A stretch of 64,000 nucleotides of DNA from Linyphia triangularis. Lineage: Eukaryota > Arthropoda > Arachnida > Araneae > Linyphiidae. Location of the stretch: the NCBI GenBank assembly GCA_963978545.1, contig OZ021726.1:51567959-51631958 (forward strand), read 5' to 3'. The translations under genes were made by a program, and so were the position numbers. The notes beneath the pieces are model-generated. The model searched no databases. It was not told the DNA's origin and saw only the letters and a program-made list of their open reading frames with translations. This document shows positions 1 to 12,100 of this stretch, piece after piece. Position 1 is the stretch's first letter, and every line of letters begins with the position of its first letter.

Positions 1-1330
1 AGTGACCATTTTCCCGAAGTATTACGCCGATATAACAGCGTTATTGCTGAGAATTGTTCCGGTATCTTCGGCGCTAACGCTGATATACGTTATGTGATGG
101 TCATTTTCGTTGAGTGTGCTACCCTGTTGTAAAATCTAAAATTAGCATCGCTGTTATCGAAAGAATGTTGGTATTACCATGAGGAATTGCGCTATCGCCG
201 AGATTTTGTGATGGTAATTTTCGTCGAGTGTTACATCCATACAATAGCGTTATTGTTGATAGTTGCTCCAGTATATTAGGTTCTAACTTTGATATTTCAG
301 TTGGCGTAAGAGTTGTTTTTTCGTAGAATGCCGTACTTTGATAACATCCGATATTACCGAAATTTGTTCTAGTATTACCAAGAAAATGTCGATATTACCG
401 AAATTTGTGCAGATATCGTGGACACTCGCCGATACTCTCTTTGTTGCGATTTTCATTTCGGCTGATATTTAGATTTTCGCCGGTTGCAAGCGCTATTGCT
501 TTCGTTAGAGTGATGATCATTTTCGCCGAGGTTTACTCTGATACAATAACGGCTATTACCGAGATTTTCAACACCGTTTTGTAGCCATTCGCCTAAACTT
601 CCGTAAATGCGATAACCGCTATATCCGTGATTAGTGCCTGTTTAAGGATCGATTTCGCCGTTTCATGTGAATCTATACTAAAATTTTTATATCATTTTGT
701 ATAAAAATGATATAAAAATATTCTGAAAATTAGTCCTAATTAAAAAATTTCTAAAGAAGCTGTGTTTAAAGTTCTTATTTTAACTGCAATTGTATGTACA
801 ATTGTTTGTTGCTTTTTATTTTATTGAACAAGCTGAATGGTAGGAATAAAAATTTAAATATAAAGATTTTAGTACTTAAAATGTTGCTTAAAAATTTAGA
901 AAACTAGGTTTAATTATATTCGGCCTGTTTGTCAATATGGTATAGTTGCTTAAAGTTGTTTGACTTGTTGAACATTTTAAGTTTTTGCCGGATTGCATCG
1001 CTTTAAAAGGATTTTTTTTTTTTTTTTTTTTTTGTGAAGTTTTACCATGCCTGATGACGGCATAAAGTGTATCCCTACATCTAGGTGCCTCTATTTTGAA
1101 CCATTTTTCTCACGGACAAACAGAGAAGGTGCAGTGTTATAAACGCACATGGAAAACCATAATTTTTTAAAGTATAGCTTAAAATGTGTTTTACGCATAA
1201 AACGTTTGGAGTTTTGTTTTCAGCTTTTTGATTTTTTACCAAACTCATCCCTGATAAAAGAAACATCATGAAATTCCGGAAAAAATTCAAATTTCCAGAA
1301 GTCAAACAACTTTAAGGAAATTATATTAAC
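1..1330 (-). repeat. Diverged CG-rich repeat, inverted copy
   Basis: Read on the minus strand, this block resembles 3050-4770. Bases 1-690 carry the CG-rich part: degenerate phrases such as TCGGCGATAGCG and GCGAAAATGACCATC recur about every 95-165 bases. Bases 700-1330 match the leading part at 3050-3560; both hold the same stretch around ACACTGCACC and the phrase CATCCCTG. With the plus-strand copies downstream this makes a large imperfect inverted repeat. No coding potential is convincing. The class is unknown; a non-autonomous DNA element or a dispersed satellite are both possible. Confidence 0.55.
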
Positions 1331-1654
1331 AAAAGGCAAATCTAATTAAACCCAGTTTCCTATATTTTAAAGCTACATTCCAAGTAATAAAAAAATAATT
1401 TTTAAATTTAAACTATTGTTTATATCGTTAAGCTTATTCAATAAAATAAAAAGTTGAACTAAGCCAAAATTCCTGTGAAAGTGATGAAAAACAGCAAAAA
1501 AACTAAATTTTCCACAATTCATACCACTTTAAGAAATTATACCATATTAACAAACAGGCAAATTTAATTAAAACGCAGTTTTCTATATATTTTTTTTAGA
1601 AAAATTATAATTGGGACAAATGTTAGTTTTGGTTTGTTTTATACGCTCAACGGC

Positions 1655-1797
1655 CTATTTTTGTGCACAATAACGGCTAATCAGGCCGGGCTTAACATAG
1701 ATTCCGAACAACAATGAACGACCATGCCTAACTCCAGGATTCGAACCCGGCACCTTTGGCATGCGAGGCCAGAGCGCTAACCCCACAGCCAATAGGT
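1655..1797 (-). repeat. tRNA-derived SINE (tRNA-like head)
   Basis: On the minus strand there is an A-box-like TTAGCGCTCTGG, then an anticodon-arm-like segment (stem TGGC/GCCA around the loop CTCGCAT), then a perfect B box GGTTCGAATCC. This arrangement is typical of RNA polymerase III SINE heads. The T stem has mismatches and the acceptor arms do not pair, so a functional tRNA is unlikely. A non-tRNA tail appears to continue towards about 1620. The exact SINE ends are uncertain. Confidence 0.55.
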
Positions 1798-1814
1798 TAG
1801 CATAAAATTGTTAG

Positions 1815-2990
1815 TAATTTTGCATAGATTAAAATCAAACGGTGAAATTGATCTTTAAACAGGTCCTAAGCACGGATATAGTGACAACCACATTAACGGA
1901 TGCCTAAGCGAATGGCTACATAACGGTGTTGCAATTCTCGGAAACGTGCATATCGGCGATAGCGTCCACAATCTCGGTAATATTGGTACAAATTTCAGTA
2001 ATATCGGATGTTACTACAGTGTGGCATTCGGCGAAAATGACTCGCACACCAACAGAAATAATAAAGTTAGAGCCGAATATACTGGAGCAACTCTCAACAA
2101 TAGCGCTATTGTATTGGCATAACACTCGACAAAAATTAACAGCGCGACTTAAATCTCGGTGATAGAGCAAGCATAGGTGGAGCAATTCATTGCGGTATTA
2201 TAACATTTTTTCGGCAATATCGGTGTAATTCTGATTGCCTAACATGGTAGCACTCCGCGAAAATGACCATCAAAACAACCTAAATCTCAGCGATGACATT
2301 CGTCATAGCCACACAAATCTCGACAGAAGCGGGCATTACATCAGCGTAACGATTAGCGAAAAAGAGCATCACACCCAACGTAAATAAATTATAGTTCCGT
2401 TGATGTCAGGCTTGAAAGCAAGCGCACTATTAGAATACGCTAATCGCGTGAATTAGTATGAAAGAAATTACATTTTGTGGAAAGAGGAAAAGACATGACA
2501 CAAAAGGATCGAATTTCGGGGCAGTTGAAAAAGTACAAAATGCGAGTTTGATCGCCAATGTGAATTAAAAAAAATGCTTTTCAGCAGATTTTTGTATTCG
2601 GAGCAGGAGTGCGACAAGCTTGGTTTTCGCTCTTCTTGAACCAGGCGGAAGTTCGTCGAGGCGATACAGCAATAGAAAAAAAATTACTTTTCTGTGGGGG
2701 AAAAAAAAAAAGGATCATTTTGTCAGCGATTAGGATAAACGGAATTTTCTTTGAAAAAGCAGGAAAAACTAATTTCTGACTTTAGATTCCAAGAGCCGCC
2801 AAAAGAGAGCTACAAACCGGAGTATCCAACCAGAGAGCCTTCACTTAATAAACCTTGCGACTTCTAAACTAACGTAAAGAGAGAAAGCAAAGAAGATCCC
2901 TCTCCCCTTCTCGATAGGGCTAAAGTGAAGATGCATCGGCAAAAAAGTATTCTTTTTCTGTGCAATAGAAAGAGCGCGGGGGGGGGGGGG
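1815..2990 (+). repeat. Diverged CG-rich repeat, copy 2
   Basis: The block starts with a stretch shared with 3560-3660 (GCATAGATT, then ATCTTTAAACAGG against ATCCTTAAACAAAC). It continues through the degenerate CGGCGATAGCG phrases and ends with a shared tail: GAATTAGTATGAA and GTACAAAATGCGAGTTTGA occur both here and at 4386-4475. It lacks the leading segment seen at 3050-3560. Short open frames inside it are chance products of the repeat. Confidence 0.55.
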
Positions 2991-3049
2991 GATTGATTTT
3001 TTCAGAATTTCTTTCAAAGAGCGGAATTCTTTCCTAAAAAATTAAAAAA

Positions 3050-4770
3050 GAGGAATTCTGCCACAAGTGGAAAAAACTTATCACTAAGTATTTTAACGTA
3101 ATATATATTAGATTCATTAAATAATTCAAATCCAAGGAAGTGAAAATTTCAGGGATGAGTGATAAAAAATCAAAAAGCTGAAAACAAAAATCCAAAAGAT
3201 TTACGCGTAAAACACATTTTTGGCTATATTTAAAAAAAAATCGTGGATTTCCATGTGTATGTATAACACTGCACCGTTTCTGTCTGTCCATGAGCAAAAA
3301 TAGTTCAAAATAACGGCCACGATGTAGACATACACTTTGTGCTGTGGCATGGTTTAGCTTAAAAAAAAAATTATGTGAAAACGATGCAAACAGTCAAATT
3401 TTCAAAAAGTCAAACAACTTTAAGCTATGACAAAACAGGCCAAATCTAATTAATGCCAGTTTTCCAAATTTTTAAGAGCTAAAAATCTTTAAATTTAAAT
3501 TCATATCATTAAGCTTGTTTTATAAATGAAAAGCAACAATTTTATATATGAATAAAAAATATAAAAATTTTAGTAATTCAGCATAGATTCAAATCAAATG
3601 GCTAAATCGATCCTTAAACAAACACTAATCACGAATGAAGCGGCTATTAACGGAAGTCTAGGAGAATAGTTAGGAAACGGCGCTGAAAATCTCGGAATAG
3701 CTGGTATTGTATTAGCGTAAATTTCGGCGAAAATGATCATCACTCTAATCTAGGTATCGGCAGAAATGAACATCACAACAATGTGCATATCGGCGATAGC
3801 GTCCTCAATATCGGCTCAAATCTCAGCGATATCGATATTTTCTTGGTAATACTAGTGCAAATTTCGGTAATATCGGATACTACAGTGTGGCATTCAGCGA
3901 AAATTACTCACGCCAATAGAAATATCGAAGTTAGAGCCTAATATACTGGAACAACTCTCAATAATAGCGCTATTGTATCGGCGTAACACTCGACGAAAAT
4001 TACCATCACAACAATGTAAATCTGGAGGTAACTCAATTTATCACAGTAAAATCGACATAATTTCGGTAACATCGGTGCAAATCTCACATTTTACAACAGG
4101 GTAGCACTCAGCCAAAAATGAACACCACATAAACGTAAATATCAGCATTAGCGCCAAATATACCGGAACAATTCTCAGCAATAGCGTTGTTGTATTGGCA
4201 TAATACTCCGCGAAAATGACCACATCAACCTAAATCCCAACGATAAAGCAAGTCAGAGCCACACAATCTCAGCAGTAGCAGACATTACATCAGCGTAAGG
4301 ATTAGCGAAAACGAGCAAATAAACGATAGTTCCGTGGATGTCAGACTTGAAAGAAAGCGCATTATTAGTATACCTTCATCTCGTGAATTAGTATGAAGGA
4401 ATTTACATTTTGAGAAGAGACAAAATAGGCCCATAAGGATTAAATTTCGGCGCAGTTGAAAAAGTACAAAATGCGAGTTTGAAAGCCAGCTGGACAAAAA
4501 AAAAAATGCATTTCAGTATAGATTTTGGTATTTAAAGCAAGAATGCGATGCGACCACTGAGGGGTAGGTTTTCCGCTCTTTCCGATTGGGCAAAAGTGAA
4601 GCTGCTTTGTAATTCAGCCTTTGAAAAAAAAAAATCGTGGGAGAGAAAATGCTGGGAAAAAAAACAGAATTTTTTTTCAGGAATTAGAAAAGCAGAACTT
4701 TCTTTGAAAAAGGGAAATTCTTTTTTTTCTAAAAAATAAAAAAAGCGGAATTTAGCCACATGGCGGAACA
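3050..4770 (+). repeat. Diverged CG-rich repeat, fullest copy
   Basis: This is the longest copy of the family. It has a leading AT-rich arm (3050-3560), a CG-rich core with recurring GCGAAAATGACCATC-like phrases at about 3727, 3892, 3987, 4106 and 4206, and a purine-rich tail. The arm and core are the inverse of 1-1330, and the core plus tail repeat 1815-2990. I see no terminal inverted repeats or target duplication that would assign it to a superfamily. Confidence 0.5.
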
Positions 4771-5243
4771 AAACAAATCTCTGAAATTTATAAGTACCTT
4801 AAGATTTCACTACTAATATTTGGACAAAGTCGTTATTTTTCAGTGCTGAGGAGAGACCCTTTCAGATATTCTGCTTTTTATTATTTTTTTTAGCAAACCA
4901 TAGAGAAATATCTGTAGTTCATTATAAATAATACATCCAATAAATTTATATTTTTATGCAGATAGTACCTTTACCAGAACTGAACATAATACAACTTAAA
5001 TCACTTAGATCTTGGACTGTAGGCTTGAAACTTTGTTAAAACAATATTCGATTTGAGATAGCTTGACAGTACATGTTTGCAGGGAAACTAGCATCTAATA
5101 ATTTCGAGAAAAGTAGCATAGAAAATTGAGTTTCACAGCTCCTTGTTATAATATTTTGCTACAATAGACAGTGTTCATTATATATTGTTATGTAATGATT
5201 CCATTTTCGACATTGATAACAAATTTATAAAGGTGTAACAGGT
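4771..5243. other. AT-rich stretch, no gene seen
   Basis: This is AT-rich DNA between the repeat cluster and the probable 3' end of eIF5. A minus-strand AATAAA-type hexamer (TTTATT on plus) at 4877-4882 could be a distal polyadenylation signal. I see no other feature. Confidence 0.35.
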
Positions 5244-6198
5244 TTTATTACAATTAGGTACATAGATTACTTTCTCTAATCTTAAGGACATTCACATCTT
5301 TCAAAAACAAATAAAACAAGGAACTAAACGAAACCAGAGTTGAAGTTATTTTTCCAAGAGCTTACATCAGAAACTACAATTACATTAGCAATACAGTATG
5401 CAACTAACTTAACAAAAATTTCTTCACAGTGTTCAAATTAACCAGCCCAAGTCAAATCTTTTATACATGAATCGAAACATTGCAAACACTGGGCCTTATA
5501 AGTAAATGTTCAAAATGTTAAAAGTCATTAAAATATTTTTTTAAAATTTGCTTTTCTGACAAATCATATCAAAACTTGTGCAAGTAGATTTCGAATAATT
5601 CTTTCAAAAATACAATATTCATTATGAACCATCTTTACAACATTTTATTTAAATTTTACACCCATTTTGCTTACAGAACATCAAAATGTTTCAGAGGATT
5701 CTTTGTGATAAAGTTTTAATCAAAGAAGTTTTATGTGCCTTTAGCAACATTTGAAACATAACTATAAACACAAAAATTTAAACCGAGGCTCATACATAAC
5801 CTTATGTCAATAAAAGATACCAAAAGATTTAGCACAATATATGAAATATGTATGCTTAAAAATTTAGCCAATTGAATACTAAATTATCATTGCTTTTTAA
5901 TTAAGCTCCTTTAACACCATTACAAAATACAATGGACAAAGAAAAATGACTAAATACTCCATTTTCTTAAGAAAAAAATGGGATTAAAGACTAATAAGCT
6001 TCAACCCCAAGATTCTCTTCCGTAAAAACCAACATGAAAATTTCAAAAAACTACCAGACAAACTTTTTAAAAACACAAATTTTGAGAAAAAGCAATTTTG
6101 AAAGCGGGAGTTGCAACAACTTGAATGATAGAATGTAAAAAAAAAAAAGAATATCACAAATATCAAAGTATGTGCTAGACATGTATTTAGCAAAGAGA
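5244..6198 (-). other. Probable 3' UTR of eIF5
   Basis: The eIF5 stop codon is at 6199-6201, so the mRNA 3' UTR lies below it on the minus strand. Candidate polyadenylation hexamers (AATAAA on minus) lie at 5645-5650 and 5244-5249. Which is used cannot be decided from sequence. The 69-residue open frame on the minus strand here is low-complexity and overlaps the UTR, so I do not treat it as a gene. Confidence 0.4.
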
Positions 6199-9100
6199 TT
6201 ATATGGCATCGATATCAAAGTCATCATCCTCAGTAGGAGCTGCTGTCTTTACAGGCTTTGGCAGTTCTTTCTCAACGCTGATGTGACGATCCGAATAAAC
6301 AACCTAATAAAAATTAAATATTAATAGCATATTTCCATAAAATGAAATTGCATTTCTGGAAATGAAAAAAAAAAAAAAAAATATTCCTGTATCAATGCAG
6401 AATATGAAATAAATTCTTTTCACATACATACTCCACCTAATACTAGATTATCAAAGTATAAGAAGGGAAAACAGAATTTTCTTGATATTTCAAAGACAGT
6501 GAACGGGATGAGAGTGATTAGAGCAAAAAGGAGGAAATGCAAAAATTCGTTAAAAAAGTTCGCAAAAAAAATACATAAAAATTCAACAAAAAAGTATGCA
6601 GGAAGGATGATTTAATAATTTTAAAGATACACTGAAATTTCTCATACTAGATGATTACATTTCAAATATTAAAAGTTTCTGAAGTAATCTGTGAGGAAAG
6701 AAGAGCTAAGAGTGAAAATCTTTTGTTTCGACATGAGGAAAAGTATATTTTTGGCAGGAAAAACTGGTTCAGATCAGAAAAATGTGGATCCTTGAAACAG
6801 GAACAAATAGAAAATGTTACATAACAAATGAAAAAGGAGGGAAACTCTGATCCTTGTACTGTGCACAATCAAAATTAAAATGTCAATTTATTTAGCATCA
6901 TAGTTAATTCAAATTCTGTTTCATATATATTTAAAAAAAGATTTTAAAGAAATTGGAAAAAAAAAAAAAAAGCAATTAAGTTACCTCAACAGCTTCCTCT
7001 TCATCATCGTCATCACTGGACTCTTCTTCTTCAGCTTCCTGAAGCCATTTTATGAAGGGTTTGGCCTTTTCATGTATGTCTTGGGCCACTTCTTTGCTCA
7101 CATACTTTTTGGATACCTGCAGATAAAACAGCCGGAAGGCAAAATGAAATGCCATTTTAGTAGAATATTTTCAGTGCAAGATCACTCAAAAGTATCCAAT
7201 ACTAGGATACATTTCTTTAGCTAAAAAGCTGAAGTCACAATTTTCTTTTTGGCAAATTGCTGCAAGTTCTACCACTCTTTACACTTAACATAAAATAATT
7301 AAGAACTTTTTAAACACATACAAGAAGTAACATTCATTTAAAAGTGGAGTAAACACAGATTTAACTCAAAATCTTATGCACATCAGTGGAAAACAATTTT
7401 AAGAAACATGTTTTCGAGAATATTGCAAGTCTTTTTTAGTACAGCTGCTTTAAATTAATTTAAAAACAAGTTTAAGTGATTCAAAATTACTGGTCTGGAG
7501 AGATTCCAAGCCTAAGCTTTTACAGTTGGAGTAATTATCAACAGAAGCTTAGCAATTTTACTTTGCTAGTAATGCACATCTCTTCTAAAAAGCACTTCTT
7601 TAGCAAGAAGTTGAGTAAGGTAACCCTAAGCTGAAATTTCGCCTCAATGGTAGACAAAATGGACCCACCCAAATTCCAGTAGCAGTCTTGTGTGAACTAC
7701 ATTAAACCTTGGGTCAGTAAGACTCAGTTTGACACTGGCTGAAGGATAATAATACTTCAATTTTAAGACATAGTAGTTAAGGGAATAAAGGGAATTACTA
7801 CCCGATAACATTATAATGTATTATTTATTTTATTACACAGGTACTAGCATACATGTATTTTCAAAATAAATATTAAAATTGAATTGCAATGGTTTAGTGC
7901 AAAAAAAAAAAAAAAATCGCCACAAGACGCAAGCACTGAAACAATAAAATAAGTTGTATAAAATTATTACCACACCTTTTGTGACCAATCTATCAAAACC
8001 TCTTCTTCCAATATGTCAGCATCATAAAATACTTTTAAGATGTGCGGAACTTTGTTCATCATCGAATCTTTGTGCAGGTTTATAACTTGCTCCAAGCCAC
8101 CCAAAAGGTACTTCTGGGATTTGTGATTCCCATGTGTAAACTAAAAAAGACAACATTGAAATATTTATGCATCAGAATAAAGATTTTATGTTTTACTTTT
8201 CTTCGATAAGAATAATCAGAAAATTACTTAATGAGAAATACTATTTACTTTTAACTACACAGAAGATACAATCAATTGGACTTTATAATACCTCCAGGGT
8301 TTCCACTCATATCACAGAATGAACTCATATCATAGGCATGTCTAATATATAAATTTTTAAGAATTATATTTAATAACCATTGGAGAAAAATTAATAGATA
8401 AAAATGCATTCTTCAAGGCTCATCCCAAAAAAAAATGTCAAGGACCCATCCCCAATCATCACCCACGCTAATCACGGACACAGCAGATCACATCAGCGGA
8501 AACAAGGTTGCAAATCTCGGCAATAGCTGCTTTAAAACGGCTTAAACCTAGGTAAAAATTACCACTACTTCAACATAAATTTCTGCGATAGCGGCAACCA
8601 TACAGGCGCAAATCTAGGCAATCATATTAAAGCCACAATCGGCAAACTGACCATCACACCAACGTAAGCATCAGAGTTGGCACCCATTAAATCGGGGGAA
8701 ATCTCTGCAATAGGGGAGCGATTATATCGTAGCAACACTCTAAGAAATTTATTGTCACAACCACATACATTTAGGTGATAAGAGACAAATATAGAGGTGC
8801 AAACCTTCGAAATAACATGGGCGTGATACTTGCTGAAAATGAACCTCACAACAGTGTAAATTTCGTCGATTGCATTCGCTGTAGTAGTGCAAATATTGGC
8901 AAAAAGTGTCCTTATGTCATCTTAATGTTCAGCGAAAATAATCACCAAACACCAACATAAATTATGCCGATAGAGGTTGACAAGTTTTAGTAAAAGTGAT
9001 CATGACTAAAGAAGTTTAGAGAAGTCTGAAACGTACGTAGGTTCCGCTGTTGCGAAACTAACAAGGAAGTCCAATAAAATTGTAATGCAGTTTTAAAAGA

Positions 9101-12100
9101 ATCTTAGGAACGATTGAAATTTCAATAAAAAAAAAGAGCGGAAATAAACGTTTCAGCTGAACTGTACCATGTCTGACAGGTGCAAATATCTGCAACAGCA
9201 TCAGTGGCTATTATATCAGCTAACTGTGACAGCGCCTCCACAATCGCGGAAATAGATAATCACTATACCTCATCAAAATGGTCATCCCATACCTATGTAA
9301 ATAATGCCAATAGAGGCAGGCAATCTACAGGAAAAGTGGTCGGAGGTTTGGGAGTACTGAACGTACGCAAGTTCAGTGGTTTAAACTTGCAAGAAGTCTA
9401 ATAAAACTGTAATGAAGATTTGTATCGATCACAGGAATTATCAAAATTTTAGTAAAAAAAGAAGCTGAAATCGCATTTCAGTTTAACTGTACCATGTCTG
9501 ACACGTGCAAATCTTTGCAGTAACATCAGCGACTATTATATCGGCGTAATATCTGAAGAAATGATCATCAACGTAATTCTCGCCGATAAGTTTTCGCAAT
9601 AGAAAAATATCCCCCCTTCTGAAGCGGATTCCAACATTACAGACATTTGATAATTCCATGCGTTTTCCTGTCAATGATTCGTGAATCCTATGCGTTTTCG
9701 GGCGATGATTTGAGAATTCTATGCAATTTCCGGTGATGAGGATGAATCAACTGGTTTCCTCGCCAGCAAGAGTTATGCAGCGGGGTTAAGCATATTTTGA
9801 GAATTTTCTTTGGCGGAATTTTAGGAAGGAAGAACAAATATTTGCAGTGGAGGAAAAAATGAAAATTTGCAGAAAGGGGGGGGGGGGGGAAGAGAGAGCA
9901 CAAGTTAAAAAAAAAAAAAGGCAGATTTTAACTAAAGATACAAAAAAGCGGAATCCCACCAAGAAGAGGTAGAATCTCATCTCCGATTCTACCAAAAAAG
10001 TTACAAGTTGGTGCATACGTAATACAAATATGTCAAAGAATTCTGGTACAGTACAGATAAGAAGTGGTCATGCAGGGAGAGCAAGTGCGAGTTGATATTT
10101 TAAAAAAATTTGCAGTTGGGAACAACATCCGCAAAAATTAAGGACTTTAAAAAAAATTAAGAATTTTCAAGGACTTTTAAGCACCTATAAGCATTTAAAA
10201 GTACTTTCGAGGCCTTGAATAATGAGTACTATTAATGACCGTGGGAACCCTAATCTCAAACAAAAACATTCAGAAAACTATGGCTATTGCAAAAACAGTA
10301 GGATGAATTAAAATACATGACATCAATAAAAAAAAATTAACTCACTCTCAAAAATAAGAGCCTGTGAGTTTTGACTTCTTGAAGAATGTGCTCCCCAAGC
10401 AATAACTCGCACAAGACCAAGACAGCTTTGTCCTTGATATCCAATCTTTCAGCCTCACCAACCAATTCTTTTTGCAGGTTTTCTATGGTCCCAGTTTCTT
10501 TGTGTTTCTGGAAAGAGCAAAAAGAACACGAAACATAACTAATGTGAGAATCACATAATTTATATATGATACATTTTTCAGACAGCTTAACCAATTCTTT
10601 TTAACATAATTTTAGTTCTAGTTTTACTCACCTTTACAAATGCATAGAATAAATCAAGTCTTTCTTGGGGCGATTTTTCCAAATCATCGTTTAACATTAA
10701 ACCTTTGGCTCCAGATGTTAGACTCTCCATTCGTCTGGCCACAGCTTCAGCATCGGTATCATCACACCAATCGTCATCATCCTGAAAATGAGAAAAGATT
10801 AATAATAAAATTTATCCTATACTTTAGCCTTCCTTTTAACATTTAAAATATTGATTTGTTACTTTTTGTCATTTTACTTGCAACAGTACTATAAAAGTTA
10901 TTTTAAAAAGATTTTTATAAAGTTTTATTTTAAATTAAGTAAAAAAACCTTGTTTCAGTAACTTCCAAATCAGAAGAAAAAGAGAAAAATAATTTTCCAT
11001 TCTTTGATATTCCAGTGTTAAAAAAGCTAATCAATCTTCAATAATAAAGAAATAAGTCAATAATAATAAATTATATCAGAAAAATCAAATATTTTGACAG
11101 TTTTGATAAGCTTGTGTTTATATATATATAAACACAAGCTTATCAAAACTGTTAATTTCAGTTCTCGTATTATGACTTTTTTCATCTACGAGACTCTACT
11201 CGTTTGATGTCACAAATTTGGAGCTCAGAAATGTTTTTATTGGCTGTGGTTTTAAAATGTAACCGTTGTTTCCGTCAAAACATAAATAAAAACATAGGTG
11301 AATTTTCGATGAGCAGAATAGCAATCATGGCGTTTATGAGTTACATGATTTTACTAAAATGTTTAGAAATCCATGAAATTCACTGTATTTCCATGACTTA
11401 TGGCCAGTTTTTTGCTCAAAATCATAACTTTCATTAACAAAATTTACCAAGTCCAAATTCATGACTTTCAATATGCAGGGAAACCATGCATCTATAAGAG
11501 AGCTGGAAAGGGTTAATAAAAACAAAAAAATTTAGTCTGAAAAGGATGTAGTCAATTGAAGTTGGAGGATTGTTTTTAATAAGGTGCTGCGGCCTGGATT
11601 TTTAAGTTATAGGATGACTAAAAATCTAACAGAAATAATAAGGGTTCCAATATATTTTATTGACAAAAAAAGCAAGGCAAGAAAAATAATGTCTGTAAAA
11701 GATGCAGTCAGATTGAAGTTTGAAGATTTTTTTAATAACAAGGCGCCGGTAGCCAGGTTTCTAAGTTATAGGACAAGATGTCCACACCCGTACGGGGAAT
11801 GTGATAAGGGGAAAATCTCAATTCTAATAGGAAACTAAAATTCCCCGACTCTTCCAGAAGAGTGAAATTCTCTGACATTTCCCTGAATTACCGGTTCTGT
11901 AGCCATCCGGTCTCCCGACAAGCTCGATATATCGAGGGGCTACTGAACTTGTATATGACAACTGTATCTCAGACATGCTATCTAGAAACTTGGAAACTTT
12001 TTTTCTGTGATGGCTTTTTGTCCCTTTTTTTAGTTTAAATTGATATAACTTAAAAATTACTTGATACAGGGTTTCCGCCAATCTTAAATGTCTCAAATCC

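Noticed and set aside
1738..1797. Possible tRNA-Ala(CGC) gene on minus
   Set aside because: The anticodon loop and B box look right, but the T stem has two mismatches and the acceptor arms do not pair, so a SINE head is the better reading.
4532..4771. Overlapping frames on both strands rich in Lys/Phe
   Set aside because: They are products of A/T-rich repeat tail sequence and also occur in diverged form in the other repeat copy.
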